Assembly: GCA_029582165.1 (NCBI GenBank)
Contig: CM055891.1
Coordinates: 32,156,832-32,220,831 of the forward strand
Direction of reading: 5' to 3'
Length of the DNA: 64,000 nucleotides
Source of the DNA: Portulaca oleracea
Lineage: Eukaryota; Streptophyta; Magnoliopsida; Caryophyllales; Portulacaceae
A program made the translations under genes and the position numbers. A model generated the notes under the pieces. It ran no database searches. It worked only from the letters and a program-made list of their open reading frames with translations, and was not told the DNA's origin. The stretch's first letter is position 1; every line of letters begins with the position of its first letter. Below are positions 57,026 to 64,000 of this stretch, in pieces.

Positions 57026-60000
57026 ATGGCGCCCTCCCTCTACCAAAAACACTCCCGTCACTCCTCCTCCCTCCTCTCTCGCACCAACCTCCTCCTCATA
57101 TTCTCCCTCCTAATCATTCTAGGGTTTCTCTACCCTTACTTAGGGTTCCTCAACTCCCTCTCGATTTCTTCTCCTGCCCAGCTAGCATTTCAATCCAAAT
57201 GGAGGAATTACTCCCTCAAAGAGTCGGTTAACTTCGTCGGGCGAAATGGGACTGTGATTATCTGCATCGTAAGCGAACCTTATTTGCCATTTTTGAACAA
57301 TTGGCTGATCAGTGTTGCGAGGCAGAAGCAGCATGATAAGGTGTTGGTTGTTGCGGAAGATTATGCGACGTTGTATAGGGTTAATGAGAAGTGGCCTGGT
57401 CATGCTGTGGTTATTCCTCCTGTTCTTGAATCAAATTCTGCACATAAGTTTGGATCCCTGGTATGTTTGATTTTCGATCATGATGTTGTTTATTTTTGAT
57501 TTGGGGTTGTGAATTTTTTGGATGTGAAATTGAGAGTATTGCTGATCTTTTACTGATGACAAAGGCAGATAATGTTGCATATTCTGTAATTGTTTTCTGG
57601 GTTTCATCATGATGTTATTGTGCATTTATGATTTGGGCTTGTGTATTTTTTGGATGTGAAATTGAGAGTATTGTTGATCTGGGATTTTTGTACGGATGAA
57701 CAACAAAGGGACAGGATATTGCATTTTTTTGTAATTGTTTTCTGGGTTCCATCATGATGTTGTTGGTCATTTATGATTTGGGCTTGTGAATTTTTGGATG
57801 TAAAATTGAGAGTATTCTCGATCTGGGCTTTGTTGATTGATGAACAACAAAGGCACATAATGTTGTATTTTTTGGATTGTGTTCTGGGTTCCATCATGAT
57901 GTTATTGTTCATTTATGATTAGGGCATGTGAAGTTAAGAGTATTGTTGATCTGGGATTTATTGCAGAGTTAGTTCATTTTGTCAAAGGTCTCGGGGAGGG
58001 GGCAGGGGAATGGAAGCATCTCTATGTCACATTTCATGGTTTTCTCGAGTTTGAAATACCATATGCTGAAGCTCATCTGGTTAATTTTTTCGTAGTTCTT
58101 CTATTATGATGGACATTGACATGTTTTTGGCTTTTTGCTAGCTACTACGCAAATATAGGATTACGATTCATTTGCTCTTTCGGTGCCTTTTTTTTCTTTC
58201 CTGTCCTTTTCCATTGCTTTATTTTGGAAGTGTTGGCCTTTCGGTTATGCATTTCATGAACTAGTACATATGATGACCATGCTCGAACATGTTTCCCGGG
58301 GAGTAGTTATTGTAGACTGGTATGTATGATGTTGATAATCCAGTAGCTGAAAACTTGTAAATTTATGCAGGGATTCTTTAATTTTACAGCCAGGAGGCCT
58401 CGTCATCTTCTAAACATATTGGAGCTTGGATATAATGTAATGTACAATGATGTTGACATGGTTTGGCTGAAAGATCCATTTCCTTATTTGGAGGGAAATC
58501 ACGATATCTACTTCATGGATGACATGGCTACGGTATACCAGCTGTGCATTGTTCAACTGTTGGTGTAGTTCTATAATCTTGAATTGAGATGCTTATTTTC
58601 ACCGATCCCAAAACTTGGGCATTTAAACGAGTGACTGTAATAAGCTATGTTACTCATACTCTTCAGTTTCCCTACCTTACCCGTGTATAGACTTGGCAGA
58701 CTTTGATCCAACACGAAAACCGAGGCGAACACGTCCGAAAGTTTAGGGTTTTGAACACGATTTCCAAATCCGAACCCTAAACAAACCAGAAGCCGATATG
58801 TGCGGAAACTCCCCCCCCCCCCCCGAATTGACAGGTTTACCCGTGTCAAACCCTTGACACCCAACCAAGAATACGGAAGTCAACACTTCAAATTACAACG
58901 AAAATTCGAAAATTTTCTTACAAATAGCCGAGTCAGACACCCGTATCCATCTCCAATGAGTGTGGCTAGTCTTGTTCTTGTGTTATTGACTCTTGGTTGT
59001 GCTTCTAATGTCCTAGGTGAAACCTTTGAACCACTCTCATGACTTGCCACCTCCGGGGAAAAAGGGACGCCCGTACATTTGTAGCTGCATGATTTATGCG
59101 CGTCCCACGAGTGGTGCTAAGCTGGTGATGAGAAAGTGGATTCAAGAACTCGAAGAGCAGCCATGGACCAGAACCAAGAAGTCCAACGACCAACCGGCTT
59201 TCAACTGGGCATTGTTGAAAACTAAGCAACAGGTTTGTTTCCCCTGTTCCCAATTTCTAGAAGTTGCTTGGAAATGTGGAATCAATATCTCTGCACACAG
59301 TTATGTGTGACAAGTAAAACTGCCTATATCTGGATCTCCGTGGATCCACACAAGTGGGACCCACATAGGGGACATCAGGAGGAGTTGTTGCTTAGATCGT
59401 TACTTTCCACGGTTCTTTACATGGGTTAGGTAAGTTAGATAACAAAAGGTTGTGTATCTTAGGGTAAATATTGGTAATATTTAGTATAATTCAGAAAATA
59501 ATGTAGAACATACTCAAATTCCACATCAGCCAAATTTAATAACTTTCACCAAAAATTACCAATATTTATCGGAATATAGTAATATACACAATCTTATTTT
59601 ACCCAATCTTACCTTATCGACGTAAAGAACAGGGTTGATCATCATTTCCATTGTTGTTCCTCTTCCCATAAGGCCATACCTTGTTTGTGTCCATCCTAGC
59701 TCTGTGGACTTGGTTCCTCTTCTCCAGTCGACATTTTCATTTGATTCCGGAAATTGTTTTGAATATCTGTGATTTTTACATCCTTTTCTGGTGCTTATTT
59801 TTGTTTTAGAACTCATGTTTGGTGTGCCCTTCTTGTTTGTACAAGCATTCACTGATTTTAGGCTGCAATATTTGTCCCTGCTGTCAAAACAGGTGGATAT
59901 GTATTTGCTCCCGCAGCCGGCTTTCCCAACAGGGGGATTATACTTCAAGAACAAGACGTGGGTCCGAGAAACCAAGGGGTCCCACGTCATAATCCATAAC

Positions 60001-60102
60001 AACTACATATTAGGGTTCGAGAAGAAGACAAAGCGTTTCCGAGATCATGGCCTCTGGCTTGCCGATGATTATGCATCCGAGTCTCCCCTTGGAAAATTGT
60101 AA
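57026..60102 (+). CDS. Rhamnogalacturonan II xylosyltransferase (RGXT/MGP4-like, GT77)
   Basis: Four exons in phase 0: 57026-57460, 58371-58532, 59017-59232, 59893-60102; 340 residues, close to the family length. A short cytosolic Ser-rich tail and one membrane segment (about residues 22-45, LLLIFSLLIILGFLYPYL) make it a type II Golgi protein. The catalytic domain shows NGTVIICIVSEPYLPFLNNW, WPGHAVVIPP, FFNFTARRP, the DxD-type YNDVDMVWLKDP, HDIYFMDDM, NDQPAFNWAL, FPTGGLYFKN, IIHNNYILGF and DDYASESPLGKL. RGXT/MGP4 enzymes transfer xylose to fucose in RG-II pectin, needed for pollen tube and root growth. Introns 1 and 3 carry a minisatellite and a MITE. No damage seen. Confidence 0.92.
57477..57965. 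repeat. Minisatellite in RGXT intron 1, about 3.5 units
   Basis: Units of 131-145 bp begin ATCATGATGTT at 57477, 57608, 57751 and 57893 (last partial). Shared blocks: TTTATGATTTGGGCTTGTG, ATTGAGAGTATT, TGATCTGGG, GAACAACAAAGG and TGTTTTCTGGGTTCC. Confidence 0.9.
59429..59613. mobile_element. Harbinger-like MITE in RGXT intron 3
   Basis: TTA duplications at 59426-59428 and 59614-59616. The inverted ends align over about 50 bp (GGTAAGTTAGATAACAAAAG with the complement of the right end GGTAAGATTGGGTAAAATAAG; then GTTGTGTAT and AAATATTGGTAAT). 185 bp. Confidence 0.82.
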
Positions 60103-60395
60103 CTGATTTTCACAACCCCGTGCTAGCTGTATTTTTGAGCTATGTTGCTAAGATTCGATCATACGTACCCATGCAGCATGCATATCCAAATGTCAAGAGT
60201 CTGACATGGGTGTCATGCCAGACTCGGCATTTTTCTTTGAAAAATATCGTGCATTTTTGGTCAAAAATGGAGTGTAGAGTATCCGACATGGGTACGTGGG
60301 GCAAAATGAAGATGTCCGAAGCAGTTCCTTGGCAGGAAAGAACCAGTTTTGTTGGAAACAACTAAGATAATGATTGACAACTGACAAAGTAGAAA

Positions 60396-60885
60396 GAAGC
60401 TCGAGGCAGATTGTTTGTACTGTACTTTATACTCATTCATAGTATTGCTAATGTCCTAATTTCGTTCTGTGACATGCATTCTTTTTTCATCAGTTTGCTT
60501 TCGGCTGTTCTTTTATTATGTAGTAGTAGTCGCAGGCGAGATATGATTTGTAAATTGACTACCGCGCATTCTTGTATACATTTTCAGGCAATTCTGAGTA
60601 GCATATCAAGTGATTTTTACTCAACACTATGAGATTTCGAGCTCAAAGCAGATTGTTTCTACTGTATTTTATAGTCGGTCATAGATCATCAAAGTATTGC
60701 TCTATTGCTAATGTCCTAATTTCATTCATGGCATGCATTATTTTTTCGTCAGATTATATTTTGCTGTTTTTATTATACAGCAACTGTTTCAGGCGATACG
60801 ATTTGTAAATTGACTACCATGCATTCTTGTATACATTTCAGGCAATTCTGAGTACCATATCGACTGATTTTACTTAACATTATGA
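60396..60885. repeat. Tandem duplication, about 245 bp, 3' of RGXT
   Basis: 60396-60640 and 60645-60885 share GCAGATTGTTT-TACTGTA, AGTATTGCTAATGTCC, GATTTGTAAATTGACTACC, GCATTCTTGTATACAT and TCAGGCAATTCTGAGTA. It probably covers the end of the 3' UTR. Confidence 0.88.
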
Positions 60886-61053
60886 GTTTTCTTATGCCAA
60901 AACCGGTTTGTTTTTGTGTTCTTTGCCTCAAAATTTCCTTCTTTTATTGCAATATATGATAAATGGATAAGTCTGCAATTGTGAATTTAGTGTAGAAATG
61001 AATAATGTGTATATTTGTTTGTGGAAAATGGAGCTGAGAGCATGATAAAAGCA

Positions 61054-61125
61054 TAAATTCGTCGGGAGTCAAACCCAGGTCTATTGCTTGGAAGGCAATT
61101 ATCCTAACCGTTGGACTACAAACAC
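61054..61125 (-). tRNA. tRNA-Gly(TCC)-like, probably a pseudogene
   Basis: The minus strand matches the neighbour at 61241 through the D arm, anticodon arm (CTTCCAA loop) and T loop. The acceptor stem is decayed: 5' GTGTTTG faces a strand (CGAATTT) giving one mismatch and three G-U pairs, and the T stem has a C-A mismatch. Confidence 0.75.
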
Positions 61126-61240
61126 GCTGATATATTAATAATGCTTACCTTAATATATAACGACGTCATCCACAATTTATGACTTAAAGTAGAGAGAATG
61201 CTGATGCAAATTAAATTCAGGTTTAAGTGAATAATATTTA

Positions 61241-61312
61241 TGCGTTTGCCAGGAGTTGAACCCGGGTCTATTGCTTGGAAGGCAATTATCCTAACCATTG
61301 GACTACAAACGC
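61241..61312 (-). tRNA. tRNA-Gly(TCC)
   Basis: 72 nt on the minus strand. Acceptor GCGTTTG/CAAACGC pairs fully. D arm contains AGTCCAATGGTTAGGAT, the anticodon loop CTTCCAA (anticodon complement at 61277-61279), T arm GGGTTCAACTC. A and B boxes are intact. No intron, no encoded CCA. Confidence 0.93.
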
Positions 61313-63046
61313 TCTTATTTATTGTTATAGATGTCAATACTTTAGACAACATATTTTTCAAATGGGTGTTCTGTTTCCATCTAAAAATATTTGGATCACT
61401 CTTAGATGAGATTTTACATTTGTCTTCACTTAGTGAAATGTTGAACTCGATTTGGATTTCTGAGCTTTAAGGCTTGGAAGTTGGTGTGAGATTATTGATC
61501 TTATATGAATCCTAGCCTTGTGTGAGTATTGGCCTTATGTAAATGTTGGTCGTTTACCATTGGCTGAGAACTCGGGTAGAAGTGCGAGTAAAAGGAAACT
61601 CCGAGTGTGAAGTCTTACTATTGGGTGAGTTTAGTCGATGTTGGATGACACTTTAGGGCGCGAGAGCTTTTGGTGGCTTGAGATAGTGATCGAGGGCTCC
61701 TCTGGGTGAGTCCTCGTGGTGGCTCGGGATTGGTCTTATGGCTAATTGATGGCGACTGACGACTTCCTAGTAAAAGATCTTCAACGACTCGAAATGATAG
61801 TTGCGGCGGTTTAGATGAGTACTCTTAGGAGTTCAGTTGCCAACTCCTTTTGAATGAATGTGTCATTCTACAACTTGGTGTGACACCTTACGACTGGACA
61901 TGTCTCCTTCCTGCAAGAATCCTGTATTGGCAAGCTAATAATAGCACGTCTAATAGTCAACTCAACAAAGAGAAGAAAGTGTTTAAGTAGAGAGAGAGAG
62001 TCACTTCACATTAACTGTATCATGTTCTGTTGCTTAAGTTGACGAGTGATATTATACAAAAGAGAGGGTTACTATGAGTTTCGGTAACAATTCCTAATTA
62101 TGAAAGGGGCTATGATGTCATTTCCTCTTTAGAAATAGATTGTGTATTGATTGCTAGCGTTTAGCGGTGAGCCTTGACATCAATTGTGATTAAATTGCTT
62201 TTGTGATAACATATTTTTGTCAGTTAGACTATAGTAAATTATTTATATATAATTTTTATATCTACACACCACACAATTAAATTAATTAAGAATATATATC
62301 TTTTCCATTGACATTTTCAATAGTTATATCATGTGTTTCTTTCAATCAGAAAAAAATATTTATATCATTAATCGAATAGTATTTACATAATCTACATGTT
62401 ACACAAGGAAAGAAAATATTTTAAAATAAATCTTGAAGAATTCTCAATAGCATGTCAGTGATGTCATCCATTACTATTTCTATTGTAGTTTTTCTTGAAA
62501 AAATAATTTTATATAAAAATTATATATATCACATGTATTTCTTGATCGAATAATATTTAGCAAATCATCTACATATTAGAGAGAAAGCAGAAGAAATCTC
62601 GAAAAATTCTCAATAACATGTTAGTGATGTCATCCATTACATTTGACTTTATCCCATTTTTTCGTGTATCTTCTTCTTCTGCTGCTGCTGAGCTGTTCTT
62701 TTATTGCAGTAAAAAAAAATCAATCTCAAGTCAATATTTTTCGTTGATATGTTTCTATCACCATTTTCATTTTTCTGTTTTTATCCGCCATCTTCATACC
62801 TTCCTTCACTGAAAAGATTAATCCCATCTCCCACCCTTTTCTATCTCTCCATTAAAATTTTCCCTTGAAGTTTTTGTTTCTTTATTCTTCTTCTTTGTCA
62901 CTAAAACCCCATATTATTACTGAAAACCCTGTATTTTTTAACACCCTTTTCTCTTTTGTACAAAACCCAGGTTGATTTTCTTATAAATTTTCCGAATCAA
63001 TCTGGGTTTTTGAGATTTCATTGGCATTGTTTGATGGTACCCTAAA
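61313..63046. other. Intergenic; promoter and 5' UTR of the next gene at the right end
   Basis: No gene seen. Two related copies of an about 100-bp segment occur at about 62362-62470 and 62545-62645 (CGAATA-TATTTA, AATTCTCAATA-CATGT, AGTGATGTCATCCATTAC). The last 200 bp are pyrimidine-rich and probably the 5' UTR of the glycosyltransferase. Confidence 0.6.
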
Positions 63047-64000
63047 ATGGGTTCTACTGAAAATGGGGTTTTATTGAAGAAAGATCAGCATAAACCCAGA
63101 TCGAGATTTCTGAGGTTTTTGATTTCAGTGAGGCTGAGTTATCTCCAATGGATTTCTATTATTGTGGTTTTCTTAGTTTTTCTGGGTTTTTTCCAAGCTT
63201 TTTTGCCTGGTTCTATGGTGGAAAATGCAGCTGGGAGTTCAATGAAGTATTCAGATTCAGTTGAAGGAGAATTGGTGCATTTGAAGGAGATTGGGGACCT
63301 GGAATTTGGTGAAGATTTGAGGGTTCAACCCTATAAGTTTTTGACCAAATTTCAAAAGGAAGATGTTGTGGTAAATTCATCTTATGGGATTAGATTTGCT
63401 CATAGAAAACCCAGGCTTGCTTTGGTTAGTATTACCCCATTTGCCCTTTATTCTCTGATTTATCACATTTGTTGTGGTTCATGATTTTAGGGTTTTAGAG
63501 TGGTTTATGCAATGTAGAGCTGTCAAAATTGTGTCCAATGCCTGAATTAACCAAAAAAATCGGGGTCCAGTCTTAGATTTTTCGTCCCAATTTAGACATT
63601 GATCGATTTGACCAAATACTCGGACATAATGTTTCCCTTTTTTTCTATTGTTCGAACCCGATATCGACCCGAACCCAAGTTTTTGCTAGCGGTAATTCGA
63701 TATTGGTATTCTTGTGTTAGTTGTATGTATGCATGCATGCATGTATGTCGAGGTATGGCGGCCTACATTGATGTCCCCAAGCCGGGTCAAACAGGACCCA
63801 CGTTGGGAGTTGTTGTTAGTATTCTTTTGCCGTGTTACTGAGCTAAGATTGGAGAACTGAGTTTATGATATTTTTGTTAGTTCTGTCAAAAGTTATAATG
63901 TTTGTAGCTTTTAGAGTTTATCATTTGTGTGAAGCAATAATGTGGGTTGACATTTAATCTTGTTCAAGGTTTTTGCCGATTTGGCCGTGGATGTGTACCA
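63047..64000 (+). CDS. Membrane-anchored glycosyltransferase, 5' part
   Basis: Exon 1 is 63047-63424 (126 codons). Exon 2 starts at 63969 after TTCAAG and runs off the window. The N-terminus has a basic stretch (HKPRSRFLRFL), then a membrane segment (about residues 33-55, LQWISIIVVFLVFLGFFQAF), a type II signal anchor. After a stem comes YGIRFAHRKPRLALV, joined across the intron to FADLAVDVY, typical of the start of a plant UDP-glycosyltransferase-fold family (GT4/group 1 type). A Golgi location is inferred. The substrate is unknown and the catalytic region is outside the window. Confidence 0.65.

Noticed and set aside
56883..57113. 76-codon frame overlapping the RGXT start
   Set aside because: It is the 5' UTR and (ATC)n tract in another frame.
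1..64000. CRISPR arrays, bacterial operons or ribosome-binding sites
   Set aside because: No short regular repeats with unique spacers; gene structure is eukaryotic throughout, and the tandem repeats seen have no spacer structure.

Overview
This window is nuclear DNA of a flowering plant, most likely a eudicot. The evidence is intron-rich genes with GT-AG splice sites, plant-only families (LORELEI-like GPI-anchored proteins, ABIL subunits of SCAR/WAVE, RGXT/MGP4 xylosyltransferase, plant mobile domain), an Athila-type Ty3/gypsy element primed by tRNA-Asp, and Stowaway, hAT and Harbinger MITEs. I cannot name the species. Exon coordinates below were set by hand from reading frame and splice-site phase.

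Layout. 1-5851: decayed Mutator-like (MULE) material, with a plant-mobile-domain pseudogene (+) facing a MULE transposase/OTU pseudogene (-), preceded by a 0.64-kb inverted repeat. 5866-11348: LLG copy 1, whose 5' flank is split by a 4.1-kb gag-only LTR retrotransposon ending 43 bp before the ATG. 13941-30494: a 5'-truncated LINE whose reading frame is still open, interrupted by a 12.6-kb Athila-like element on the minus strand; both insertions have clear target-site duplications. 30510-34803: AT-rich DNA, two tandem Stowaway MITEs, then LLG copy 2. 35653-37888: a plastid-type DUF2358 gene. 41785-46332: an ABIL1-like gene (9 exons). 47229-55614: a second, inactive LINE (-), broken by a hAT element and by a divergent Athila-like fragment whose parts lie in circularly permuted order. 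57026-60102: an RGXT/MGP4-like gene (4 exons). 61054-61312: two tRNA-Gly(TCC) loci, one decayed. 63047-64000: the start of a glycosyltransferase gene that runs off the window.

The cellular genes do not form a pathway. The two LLG copies are a tandem duplication pushed 23 kb apart by transposon insertion; ABIL1 acts in actin nucleation, RGXT in pectin synthesis in the Golgi, and the last gene is a membrane-anchored glycosyltransferase. The most unusual signals are the permuted Athila-like fragment (possible reintegration of circular DNA), a hairpin with covarying stems repeated in Athila LTRs and spacer, LLG paralogues lacking a GPI-attachment tail, decoy splice acceptors in the DUF2358 intron, and a gag-only retroelement with a single in-frame UAG and an unrecognised C-terminal domain.
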